NCBI GenBank assembly: GCA_018287875.1
Contig: JAGVVL010000001.1
Coordinates: 8,370,001 to 8,434,000 of the forward strand
DNA: 64,000 nt
Direction of reading: 5' to 3'
Source: Nigrospora sphaerica
Lineage: Eukaryota > Ascomycota > Sordariomycetes > Amphisphaeriales > Apiosporaceae
The position numbers and the translations under genes were made by a program. The first letter of the stretch is position 1, and each line of letters opens with the position of its first letter. The notes below the pieces were generated by a model. It ran no database searches, was not told the origin of the DNA, and saw only the letters and a program-made list of their open reading frames with translations. Below are positions 44,687-55,953 of the stretch, piece by piece.

Positions 44687-47600
44687 TCAGCGTTTCGCTT
44701 GGGAGGACTCCCCCCGAGTCCCATTGGTGGCTGCATCAGCGCTTTTGGCCTTGGGGGCCTCGCTGTTCTTTTCGGCGTTCTTCAGCTGCTGGTAAAGACC
44801 AGCAAGCCGCGGGCCAGTCATCCTGTTAGGGTCAGAGCCGTCCGCCTTGTCCTTGTCGCCTTTGCCCGTCGGCTGTTTATCCTTGTCCGAAGCGGGGATT
44901 CTCCTGGACACGAATCGCCTGCGATGCTCGTTAGCCACGGAACGTTAAGAAATACGCGACAAACACGTACCATAGCTTCGGCTTCAGGTCTGCGAGCTGC
45001 GAAGCCGATAGCCCCGAGGTGTGCTGCAGACCCTCGATAAAGTCACCGATGGCCGTGATCTCGGCCTTGAGGACCTTGGCCCGGGCCTTGGCTATCGGGA
45101 TGTTGGCCTTGGTACAAGACTCGACGCGCTCGACGTGTTTCCAGATGGGTTGCATCAGAGCGGCAATGATAGGCGCATTTCTCTTGTCGTCCTCTTCGTC
45201 GTCTTCATCCTCAATCTGCAACTTCGTAACGTCACTGCGGCGCTGTTCCTCGACGCGTCGATGCTTGCGGTTGCGATCGTCCACCTCACCGCTGTGTTTT
45301 CGCTTCGAGTCGGGCCGAGGCGTGCCCGTCTCGACCCCGGCGTTGCTGCGCGACCGGTGGTGCTCACTGCGCGAATGTGACCGGTCGTGGTCACGATCGC
45401 GATGCTTCTTCATGCCCTGCGGTGCCGGCGACGCCGACGCGCTGGCTTTATCAGAGCGCCTAAGCCCCGAAACCAACAGTGCATGCTGAGACTTCTTGTT
45501 GTTCCGATGGTGATTCTCCACAACCTTTTGCGCGGCCACGTCGTCCGAGTGCATAGCCGCTAGAACCGACAGCAGGTACTCGGACCGGCGGACGAGATGC
45601 ACGGCGCCCGGAGCTTTGGCCACCTTGGTGTCGGCTTGCTCGCGCTCCTGCTTCTTCTCGATGCGGTGCTCTTCGAGGAAGAATTTATCATGCATACCTA
45701 GCTCGCGATCGTCCCTGATTTGCGTCCAGGCGCCGAATCCATAGCGATCGATGCCAACGAGCAGCATGCCATCCTCTCGAGCCCCCCATTCGCAGCTGTA
45801 GTGCGCTGCTTTTGTGGCATCCGCGAGCCGGAAGTTGCGGAAATCCCCCTGGTCGTGGATGATGCGACGGAGCAACCGAAGCTGCGGGGGCCTCTCAAGG
45901 ATGGTCTCGGCGTTGATCTTCTTGACCTCGCCGTAATCGAACATGACGGCCTTGATGTCTTTTTTCGTCATCTTCTTCTTGCTATGTTGCTCCTGCGCAC
46001 GGATCTCGTCCATGTTCCTGTCGACGGCGTCACGCGCCGCCTGGGAAATCTCGTGGATGGTGTCTTGAACAAAGTCGCGGTCACGGTCGCTGAGGCGCGC
46101 ATCACGGAGCAATTCGTCAGCACGATCCTCCATATAGCCAAACCGCATGAAGGCCCGTATCAGGTTGCGCGTCTCCTTTTCGTTGAGGGGTCGACGGGGA
46201 TCCGAAAGCAACGACCTCTGCTCTTCCAGTCGCTCTTGTTTGAGCATCTCGCGCTCCCGCTTCTTTGCCATGCGCTCAGATCGCTCTGTATCGCCGTTGT
46301 TTCTCGCGCTCTTCAGGGCTGCTCTCCTGGGTGCGCTCTCTTCCACAGCCTTGGCCAGGTAGTCGGCATGCTTCTTTTTTTCCTCCTCCGCCTTGATCAT
46401 GGCAAGTTCGTCTGCTGGGATGATCTGGTCCCAATCCAGCGTAAGATCGTCGACCTTGACGTCTGTGTACTGCATGAAGTTGTCCCAGTCGATGCCACCC
46501 GTACTGAGGTTCATTTTGTCGCTTATCTGCGTCTTCGTCACCTCGGCATTTTCCAGAATGCTGTCGATATCAAGCGACTCCAGCTTCTGCTGGTTACTTG
46601 ATTGCTCAAACATTTTTTGCGATCGCATCTTGAGGACCCATTGGATGTCGTCGCTCGACTTTGCCTCGTCGATTTTCAGACCCCGCTGTCTGAACTCCTC
46701 GCGGAATGCCTTGCCGTCATCGGTCACACCGGCCTGGATGGCCAGGTACTCGAGGAGCAGCTTGTTGCGGGCTCGCTCGAGGACTTCCTCCTCGATCGTC
46801 TCTTTCGAGACGAGTCGATACACGGTAACAGGCTTCTTCTGCCCGATCCGGTGGGCACGTGCCATGGCCTGAAGATCGGCCTGGGGGTTCCAATCCGAAT
46901 CGAAAATCACGACAGTGTCCGCCGTCATCAGGTTGATACCCAAACCGCCTGCACGAGTCGAAAGAAGGAAGCAGAAATCCTGGCTCTCCTCGGCATTGAA
47001 GTGGTTGATGGCGAGACGGCGAGGACCAGCAGCAATGGTTCCATCGAGCCGCTGGAACTGGTAACCGCGCAAACGGAGGTAGTCGCCCAATATGTCCAGC
47101 ATCTTGACCATCTGGCTGAAAATCAAGACACGGTGGTTGTCCTTCCTCAGCTTGGTCAAAAGCTGATCAAGCAGCATCATCTTTCCGCTGCTCGCAATGA
47201 GACCCTTGATTTGGTCTTCGCGGCGTGCACTCCCCGCAAGAACCTTGTCCTCCGCACCCGGGAACATGTATGGGTGGTTGCTGACCTTTTTCAGCTCCAT
47301 CACAATGTTCAGCAGCGACTGCTTCTGGCCATTGTTGCCCTCATTCAGCGCGGCGTAGTTTCGTGTCAGAATATTCTTGTAGTACTCGAGTTGGACATCG
47401 GACAGCTCGACGCGGATGATTTTCTCCGTCTTGGGGGGCAAGTCCGACTCCACAGTCTCCTTGGTACGTCGCAGGATGAAGGGCGCGATGGCGTTGTGAA
47501 GCTCCTTCAATTTCGCCTGAGCGTCCGCGTCGATCATGGACTCAAGATCCTCATCAATAATGACCTTGCCGGGATTCAGGAAGTCAAGTAACGAGGAGAG

Positions 47601-49691
47601 CTCGGACAAGTTATTCTGGATAGGGGTGCCTGTGATGAGAACCTTGGCGGGGGCACCAAAGCTCATCAGCTCGGCATAGAGCTTCGACTCTTTGTTCTTT
47701 AGCCGATGGGCTTCGTCGACGGCCAAAGCCTGCCATTTGATGCTTCTCAGGAAGTCGGCGTCCATGAGGATGTACTCGTAGGAAGTGACAAGCACATTGA
47801 ATTTGGGCTTCTTGGGGTTGCCGTTGAACATCAGTTCGTGTTCGCGAATCGTGTTGCGCGCTTCGGCATTACCGAGGTACACCACATAGTTCAGGTCGGG
47901 GGACCAGAGATTAAAGGTGTCGCACCAAGCCGGGATGACGCTGAGCGGCGCCACCACGAGAAAGGGCCCCTCCTGTTTACGCTCGTTGCGGAGCCAGCTC
48001 AGGAAGGACACGGTCTGAACAGTCTTGCCCAGACCCATCTCATCAGCGAGGATGACATTGTTCGCCCGGCACCAATTTAGGGCCAGGAAATTCAACCCCG
48101 TAAGCTGAAAGCCTCGCAGCTCACCTCCCTGGATATAATCAGGCTGTTTCTCAAGCTTTAGGAACTTGGTCCTCGTGGCGGGGTTGGACTCTGTTTTGTC
48201 CGATGTCCATGAACGCGATTGCCGATCGAGGAACTGATCGATCTTGTCTTGCGCGAGCTCGGCAATGGTAGACGCGAGCTCCCAGGTACAACACTCATAC
48301 GTCAAGCCCTTCCACTTGACAAAGTACTCCTTGCCCTGGTCGCCACTGCGGACGGCAACAACGCGTTCGACCTTGGTGTAGTCTTCCAAGGCATCCTGGT
48401 CGCGCTCTTTGTCGAGCAGGTACTGTTCACGCGTCTCGGGCGGGATGTCGTCGCCCGCAAACTTTAGGTCGATCTCATACTCGACGCACTTCCTATAGTA
48501 ATTTTCGAGTTTGCGAACTCCGCGGGCGTCGCGCAATGTTGCCATGGTGTCCCACGTGTTGTGAAGGTTCGACTTGCCCTGCCACTTGATGTTGTACTCG
48601 AAATCGTCGCGCGTCGCATCGTAGGTCAGCTCGCCACCGTCCAACATCCTGTGGCCCACAACCTTTTCAATGTATGGGACGTCGGCCTGCTCTTCGCTGG
48701 CCCAGTGGTGGGGTGTCAACTCGGACTCGTCTTCATCCTCGTCATCACTCTCCTGGTACATGCCGGCCTGGACCTGGCGGGCAGCATTGCGGCTAGACCA
48801 GCGCTTCTCAGTCAGTAAATGCTGGGACTGCGGTTGAGCTTGTAGGCGGCGAGCCTTCTTCATGAATGTGCGGGCGCGAGCTCCACCATAGGTGTCGGAA
48901 TCGGAATCGTTGGCAGGCGTGTGCCGAGCGGGCGTATTCCGCTTGGAAGCTAGTTTGCTGGGTTAGTCACGGGCCTGGTCCAATACACGACGACATGGAT
49001 GGAGATCATAGAACGGGGCACGCGTGGTGAAGGACTCACATTGATGAGAGATTTCCTCCACACGCCGCCTTTTGGTGGCCCGGCGACTGGTGGGAACAAC
49101 GTCCGAGTCGGAATCATCATCCCCATCATCATCAGAATCGATCTGCTTCGTCAGTAGCCACCCTGGCTCGGTGACGGAGGGGCGGGACGATGACTTACGA
49201 TCTTTGACTGCTTCGTAGGTCGCGTCTGGTAGGTCTGGTCAGCAAGCCTGGAAAGTGTGAAAAATTTTCAGGCATCGTACACTGCGTCTCAGCCCATACA
49301 ACTCTGGATTGGCCATGATGTACTCTTCCTCCCGAGCGGGGGCCTTTCGTCTGGTGGCAGGACGTGAGTCGTTGGAGGCGGAGCGTTCGTCCTGCGCCCC
49401 GTCGCTCTGGGAAGCTCCAGGGCTGCCGTCCATATCGAAGTCGCCATCCGACGCGTTGTTGTCTTCTTCTGGACTCGACTCGGCGGCATCGGCAGGTTCC
49501 GAGGGTGGTTTGGCTTCGTCTTCGGAGTCGTGATGGGAGGCGGAAGGCGAGGCGCGAGGCTGAGCGACGACGGTGTCATTCACCTCGGACAAGTCACTGT
49601 CACTCTGGCCACCGCCACGTGTGTCTTCGGGCTCTGCGAATGGCGACGCGCCATCGCCATTGACAAAACTGGGTTCCGGAGAGCTCGACAT
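44687..49691 (-). CDS. CHD1: Chd1, chromodomain ATP-dependent chromatin remodeler
   Basis: Nucleosome-spacing remodeler of the SNF2 family. Exons are 49691-49281, 49225-49199, 49142-49040, 48949-44971 and 44918-44687, giving 1583 residues. The start MSSSPEPSF (49691) is preferred over an upstream in-frame ATG at 49769. Exon 2 is a 27-nt microexon (TRPTKQSKI) joining YGLRRS to an acidic IDSDDDGDDD stretch. Tandem chromodomains lie at about residues 265-350 and 385-440. The SNF2 helicase is at about 450-930 with DEMGLGKTVQT, DEAHRLKN, ITGTPIQNN and LSTRAGGLGINL. The SANT-SLIDE DNA-binding region is at about 1140-1300. The CHCT helical domain is at about 1438-1515 and is completed by splicing of the last 52-nt intron (LKPKLW|RFVSRR). 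Order and length match fungal Chd1. Confidence 0.95.
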
Positions 49692-52410
49692 GGTGGTGGT
49701 TGATGATGGAAGTCGCGGGAGTCGGCCACTGTCAAGGGCGTCAGCAGGGAGAACGCGGTCGAATTGCACGGCCGATGGCCACCGTCTCTAGAGCAAAGAA
49801 GCGCGATTCAAGCCAAGCGGAAAACGGCGAGATCACGGCAGCAGGCCGCGGGCCAGGGCCCTTGGCGCATACTGGATACCGTTTCGATGGATTACAAGGC
49901 TGGTGACTGCGCGCGGTAATCTAGAGCCGCGGACAGCAGACAGAGGGCACGGGGTGGATTTGGAGGAGCCCAGTGCAGCGAGGGCAAGCGAATTCATCGG
50001 TATCAACGCATCCGAGGACCCCAGAGGGCCGTGAACACGCGACAACAGGGGATCGCGAGGCAGCCGGGGATGAATATTGGATGCTCGGTCGACGGGCCAG
50101 GCACGGCGCGGTAGCCTCGTGGGCAGCTCGACGAGCACAAGCAGCGGAGCAGGAATGCAACTTACACTTCATCAACGGAACCCCTCGGACGAGACGAGTA
50201 TAAAAAGTCCGGCGCGCGACTGGACTCCTTAATACTGCTGAAGGGCAGGGGTGTGGCCCTTCGAAGTTGGATGGGTGGTGGTTCAGGTCCGTAACGAGAG
50301 AGCACTGGACTGGACTGGAGGTGCAATGGAGCAGCAAGTACAAGCAGGTTTGAAGAAGGCCCAGCCGACCGAACAACGCGTGGGCAGACCTGGGATTTCG
50401 GGCTAGCGCCGGAAAAAGCACCGCCCCACTTTTGTGTCCCAGTCAGTGCAAGGCTACTTTTTTCTGCCTCTGTGTAACGACCTCAGCGCGAAACCAATAG
50501 CATGGCCAAGGAACTGCAGAGGGGGTGGACGGGAGGGCGAGATTCCCATGTTTCCCATGTCTTCCATGTTGGAAAAGGCTCTGTTTTAACCGTGGTTCTC
50601 ACATCGACTCTCCGCCGAGCCGGATCTTGCCAGAGCGGTAAGCCTCACCACGTACGGGGCATACACACCTACATGCGTACCTCGCTGCCTCTCGTACAGG
50701 TTGCCCAGAGAAGATTACGGCATACAAGTACCCCCGGGGCTACCTTTTGGGGGTGAAATTCACTCACCCATAAGCGCACGGGACGTTAGCTAGGTAGTAG
50801 GTAGCTGGCTGTAGGTAGGTCCCATGGGTTGGATAGTACCTAGCCTAGCATACCTCTGGGGCACAGACAACCTTGCGGGCCAAGTATGGATGGTATACCC
50901 CAGCCCCCTTCTGCAGCGCGCAGAGCCCCCCGGGTGGGCTGGCACCGTGCTGGTTTATCCACGGGCCGTGGGGTGCATGGAATGTCTGCTAGCGCCAGGT
51001 TCCGTCCAGGTGGTGCTACTGCCCTTTTTTTTAATCTGCAGCTTGGGGTGAGATGGATAGGCGATATTTATACCTACCATCCGTCTATTCATGCTTCTTG
51101 TGATATTCCACGGCCTACCTATATTGGCTCCTCATCAGGCACAGGTCGTTAGACCTAACCGGGTAACCACCGCATGCGGACCTTGGAAGTTTTCCAATGC
51201 ATGTCGGGTGTTTGCAGAACCGAGTAAGCACATCCCCCCTCCCGTGTCGACAGCAGCCCAGCTCTAAGGCTCTCTCACGGATCAGGACCGCAACCTGTTT
51301 GACGTCTTGTCCTACACACACATGTACATACATATGTATGTAATCTGTGCCTCGCGTGGGTTCATCCGAATTGAGACGGCTACCACCTTGAGTGGGTGAC
51401 CAACTGCAATGTGTTGGGTGCGAGCAGAAGAATAGCTTGGACCTCTGTTGCGAACCGGTTGCAGGGGCACCTTCGGCTGCACCATCGTAGAACCTGAACC
51501 AACAGCGTCTTCCTCCAGTCATCATACATGTGCCTTTGTAGCAAAATAGCCACTTGAATGCCAGCCGCGTAGGTGAGCAAGCAGTCCTCGACCTTGAACG
51601 GTCTCGCATCCGCAAGTACTGGGAGCCTTGGTCCAAGATACCTGCTTAACTTCCTCATCGCCACCATAGTAAAGTAGTGGATCTGTGCCGTACAAAAGTC
51701 TCAGAGAGCACCTCGCACCGCTTCCAGGGCCAGTCTCCCAACAGACGGCAGTTAATCGACCTGATCCTTTGTTGCCTGGGCTCATCACGGCAGAGATCTT
51801 GGTTCCCGGCGATCCGTCGTTGCAGATGGGAAGGTAGGTACTACGGAGTACCTAACTTACGTATACGGGCCGTCAATCCACCCGAGTTCCCTGGCAACGG
51901 GGCTCTTGCTGCGGATTGTCTGACCACCGGTCCGTCCCTGATGGATGCTTTCCGTCCTCTCCAAAGCTCGGGCTGTACACGGTAAAGCCAGTCATCCATT
52001 GACTAAACACCCAGCGGTGATTGGTGCGAGAAGCCGTGGTGGAGTAGGGTTCTTCTGCGGATGGAGCTTTTGCCTTGCTAGGTAGGCACTGGATCATCGA
52101 TTCCGCCCGCCCAGCTGTGCGAGCCTGGCGCCCGAGAAGAGAAACATTCATCGTCCCCGTCCCTCCAAGCCCTCCTTCCGCTTCCTCTCCCTCCCCAGCA
52201 TCGCCCGTCTGCGCAACACCGCCTTGCCTCCAGAGCCGTTCCCTTTTGGCATCGCAAACGGCCAAGTGACTCGCCGGGCTGAGCCTTTCCATCCCCCCGA
52301 CCGCAACCAACCTGAATTCTTTCGAGCCGACGCTCTGACGCCCCGCGTCCACGACACGAAATTTTGCGGCCACACACAGAACGCGAACAGCACCCACCAC
52401 CGCCGACACC
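49692..52410. promoter_or_regulatory. Divergent intergenic region between Chd1 (minus) and Rli1 (plus)
   Basis: About 2.7 kb including both promoters. Near Rli1 it is pyrimidine-rich (about 52155-52200), as often seen upstream of fungal translation genes. Dense TAGGTA/TACCTA motifs lie at 50787-50860, and a hairpin TAGGTACT-ACGG-AGTACCTA at 51835-51854. A TATAAAAAG on the plus strand (50199) is far from any called start. No gene was recognised. Confidence 0.5.
51835..51854. repeat. Perfect hairpin TAGGTACT-ACGG-AGTACCTA
   Basis: Eight-base arms are exactly complementary around a 4-nt loop. One member of the intergenic GGTACC-type palindrome family; its centre contains the 11-mer CTACGGAGTAC also found at 38276-38286. 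Confidence 0.8.
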
Positions 52411-54646
52411 ATGTCTGACAAGTTGACGCGGTACGTCCTGCGTGTGCTCGTCGCAGAAAAGCCTGCCTTTTCCCCGCCATCCCGTCGTCTTTGACTGACC
52501 ATGACTGCCCTCCCGTAGTATTGCTATTGTCAACTCTGACAAGGTAAATCGACCCCACCATGGGCAAAGAGGTACCCCGCCAACTATGCGATTCCAAAAT
52601 CTAACCTGCGACCCCCAAACAACAGTGCAAACCGAAGGTACGCGCATTCCTGTCTTTGCCACGTACCCGGCACCCCAAGACTCACAAGCCGCCAGAAATG
52701 TAGACAGGAATGTAAGAAGTCCTGCCCTGTCGTGCGCAGTGGCAAGCTTTGCATCGAAGTCTCCCCCGACTCCAAGCTCGCCTTCATTTCCGAGAGTCTC
52801 TGTGGTAAGTAGAATGCGGCGCTGCCCCTCTCTTCTTGATTCGTATTTGCTAACATGTCTGCAGTAAGTCGCAAGCATATGAGCCGGCTCATAACCAAAG
52901 GCAACGGAACAGATGGGCTTACAGCTTGTAGATTGGTTGCGGTATCTGCCCCAAGAAGTGCCCCTTTGGCGCCATCACCATCATCAACCTGCCGACCAAC
53001 CTCGAATCCCAGGTCACCCACCGCTACTCAGCCAACAGCTTCAAGTTGCATCGCCTGCCCATGCCCCGTCCCGGAAATGTGCTGGGTCTCGTTGGAACAA
53101 ACGGTATCGGCAAGAGTACCGCGTTGAAGATTCTCAGCGGAAAGCTCAAGCCCAACCTGGGTCGCCACGACAACCCCCCTGACTGGGAGGACGTCATCAA
53201 GTACTTCCGAGGCTCCGAACTGCAAAACTACTTCACCAAGATCCTGGAAGACGACCTGAAGGCGGTTGTGAAGCCCCAGTATGTCGATCAGATCCCCAGG
53301 GCTATCCGCACCGCCGAGAAGTCGGTGAAGGCCCTGATCGAGGGTCGCGCCGCGCTGGACAACACGGATATGGTTCTGGATACTCTGGAGTTGCGGCATC
53401 TCCTGGACCGCGACGTCAACCAGCTCTCTGGTGGTGAGCTCCAGCGATTCGCCATTGGTACTGTCTGCGTCCAGAACGCCGACGTGTACATGTTCGACGA
53501 GCCGTCCTCGTACCTTGATGTCAAGCAACGTCTCGCCGCGGCGCGAATTATCCGCTCGTTGTCCAAGTCGGACAACTACATCATTGTTGTCGAGCACGAT
53601 TTGTCCGTCCTCGACTATCTCTCCGACTACGTGTGCGTTCTCTACGGCAAGCCCGCCGTCTACGGTGTCGTCACGCTGCCGCACTCGGTCCGAGAAGGCA
53701 TCAACATCTTCCTCGACGGTCACATTCCCACGGAGAACTTGCGTTTCCGAGATGAATCGCTGACCTTCCGCCTCGCCGAGGGTGCCGACGCCGACTTCGT
53801 GGCCGACAAGGCCCGCGCCTTCAATTACCCCACGATGCAGAAGACCATGGGTAACTTCAAGCTCAGCGTCGAGACTGGCGACTTCACCGACTCGGAGATT
53901 ATTGTCATGATGGGTGAGAACGGAACCGGCAAGACGACTTTCTGTAAGATGCTGGCCGGTGCCCTCAAGCCCGACGGAAACCAGAAGGTGCCCGAAATGA
54001 AGATCAGCATGAAGCCTCAGACCATTACCCCCAAGTTTGAGGGCACCGTCCGCCAGCTGTTCTTCAAGAAGATCCGCACCGCTTTCTTGGCCCCCCAGTT
54101 CCAGACTGATGTCGTCAAGCCGCTGAAGCTAGACGATTTCATTGACCAAGAAGTCAAGAACCTGTCTGGTGGTGAATTGCAGCGTGTTGCCATTGTGCTG
54201 GCCCTCGGAATCCCCGCCGACATCTACGTCATTGACGAGCCTTCCGCCTACCTCGACTCGGAGCAGCGTATCATTGCCGCTCGTGTCATCAAGCGGTTCA
54301 TCATGCACGCTAAGAAGACGGCCTTCATCGTCGAGCACGATTTCATTATGGCCACCTACCTTGCCGACAGAGTCATCGTCTTTGACGGTCAGCCCGGTAT
54401 CGATGCCCGCGCCAACAAGCCCGAGTCTCTCCTGACGGGCTGCAACTCCTTCCTGAAGAACCTCGACGTCACCTTCCGCCGTGACCCGACCAACTTCCGC
54501 CCTCGTATTAACAAGCTCAACAGTCAGCTTGACCAGGAGCAGAAGCTCAACGGGAACTACGTGCGTTTCCCTCCTGTCCCTGTCACTGACCCCGATAAGC
54601 TGACCTGTATGTCTAGTTCTTCCTCGAGGAGACCGAGTCTTCTTGA
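52411..54646 (+). CDS. RLI1: Rli1/ABCE1, Fe-S ABC ATPase for ribosome recycling
   Basis: Essential twin-ATPase that splits ribosomes after termination and aids initiation and subunit export. Exons are 52411-52430, 52519-52543, 52626-52637 (12 nt), 52696-52803, 52932-54560 and 54617-54646, giving 607 residues, against 608 in yeast. The N-terminal Fe-S domain is built from four small exons plus the start of exon 5: [14 protein letters not shown] (residues 16-29), and [16 protein letters not shown] across the exon 4/5 join. ABC1 has GTNGIGKST (about residue 110) and [11 protein letters not shown]2 has [10 protein letters not shown] (about 383) and LSGGELQR, with [10 protein letters not shown]. 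The last intron (54561-54616) joins NGNY to FFLEETESS. The frame also runs on unspliced to 54941, which I reject. The exon 4/5 join needs a nested intron, listed separately. Confidence 0.96.
52804..52931 (+). other. Predicted spliceosomal twin intron (stwintron, donor-interrupted [D1,2] type) in Rli1
   Basis: Inner intron 52805-52864 (60 nt): donor GTAAGT, branch GCTAAC, acceptor CTGCAG. Its removal joins G52804 to TAAGT (52865-52869), making a new GTAAGT donor directly after the Cys codon TGT (52801-52803). The outer intron is then G52804 plus 52865-52931 (68 nt) with branch CTTAC and acceptor TTGTAG. The result is ESLC|IGCGIC, the invariant Rli1 motif. A single GT-AG intron cannot do this: a stop (TAG 52929-52931) lies directly before the Ile codon in frame, so exon 5 must start at 52932 in phase 0, and the phase-0 donor position (52804) reads GG. 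Stwintrons are an established class in Pezizomycotina; this instance is inferred from sequence. Confidence 0.85.
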
Positions 54647-55953
54647 GGGCACCCCCAAGCGGAACGGCCACGCTGGTAGTGGCTATGACGAGAACGATCA
54701 CGGCCACCGTGGGAACACTCCCCCTTTCTCTTCTAGCAATGGCGTTGCAGGCGTTCAAAAAAACAATAAGCGCCGTGCCGCGAATGGGTCTTCGGGGCTA
54801 GACGAGGAGGGGGACGGAGAAGAGGCCGATGAGCCCGACGATTCGGCCGGACGCGGCGTCTACCCTGCTTTTGCCTGGTCCTGCGGAGATGGTTGCGCTC
54901 ACCATGGAAGCCTTTGGTGGATTGTGCGATCCATGGATTGAGGGGCAAACTGAGATGAGGGTGACTGGCCGTTAGAAACGAGACATCGAATGATGGACTC
55001 AACCCATGAAAAATAACCGTAACCCTTATGGATCTAAAATAAGGATACCACCCGCGCACATGCACCTCGTCGCTTGATAAAACGGCAATCTCGTGCCAAC
55101 CCCGCCAGCCACGGCCCAAGTAAAATGCGAGCGGAGGACCCAAGAGTGACCCAAGACGGGCGTGCTATTGCACATAGTGGAAATACGGACAAGCCTTGGC
55201 CGGCTTCCTATCCGGTATACCGGCAAGTCCACTGGCTGATGCTCCCACGACCGTGGCACGGGACTGTGCGGGCGGCAACGGGGGAGACACGTCTTGCAGG
55301 TGCATCTTCTACGGTTCACGGCAATCATGGCCACCCTGGCGGCAGATGTTCACGGGCCGGGCAGAGCGAAAGCGTCATGGTATTTGCTATGGGATATGGG
55401 GCGACCTAAAGAGCGGAAAACTGGGTTCCGAAGTGAGGGGGAAGGGGTACACACACACCGACGTCAGTGCTGGGGGCCAAAACGGCCAGCCTGGGCAGGA
55501 AGAGAGACCCGATGATGCAGCCGACGCGAGGCGGCGCCGAGATCAGGCAAGGCCGGCGTGGTTGCCGTATGAGAACTTGAACAAGGACAAAGAGAACAGG
55601 GGGGGCCGATAAAAGCTGGACGAGTGGTCGAAAAGCGGCGGCGGCGGCGGCGGCGGCGGGCAACAGCGTGGCTGCTTGCGTGCGTACTTGCTTGCTTGCT
55701 GGTCACAGGCGACCGGCCCCCAGCTCTATTTCCAAGAAGGTCGGAAGTCATCAAGTCCCGCGTGAGAAGTACGATCGGAGGTTCAGACACGTACGTCAAT
55801 ATTGCGTCCCGGACCCGTCCCGGGCACATGGACAGCTCGACCCAGTCGATCTTTAGGCCCTCGACGGGCCTGCTACTTTTCTCCCCTTTTCTGAACAAAA
55901 GCAGGCTTCGCCGGAGGAGTTGCGGGCCTAGAGTAAGTCGCAAGTCGGGCTGC
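54647..55953. other. Convergent intergenic region between Rli1 and Prp40
   Basis: About 1.3 kb with both 3' UTRs. A GGC trinucleotide run is at 55633-55658. No gene was recognised. Confidence 0.6.

Noticed and set aside
50199..50207. TATAAAAAG on the plus strand
   Set aside because: More than 2 kb upstream of Rli1 and on the wrong strand for Chd1; no transcript start can be tied to it.
51386..51420. GTGGGTGACCAACTGC resembling part of 5S rRNA
   Set aside because: Only a short stretch resembles 5S; the rest of the roughly 120-nt gene and its internal control boxes are absent.
52078..52878. 266-codon minus-strand frame over the Rli1 5' exons
   Set aside because: Antisense to well-supported exons and introns of Rli1; Cys/Gly/Arg-rich without family features.
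52801..52931. Single-intron models for the Rli1 exon 4/5 junction
   Set aside because: Donor 52805 to acceptor 52931 shifts the frame (CDWLRYLPQ), donor 52802 has no phase-matching acceptor, and acceptor 52864 reads out of frame into the region; none gives the invariant CIGCGIC motif.
54561..54941. Unspliced extension of Rli1 beyond NGNY
   Set aside because: The extension is unlike any ABCE1 C-terminus, while splicing at GTGCGT (54561) to TAG (54616) gives FFLEETESS, matching the family end.
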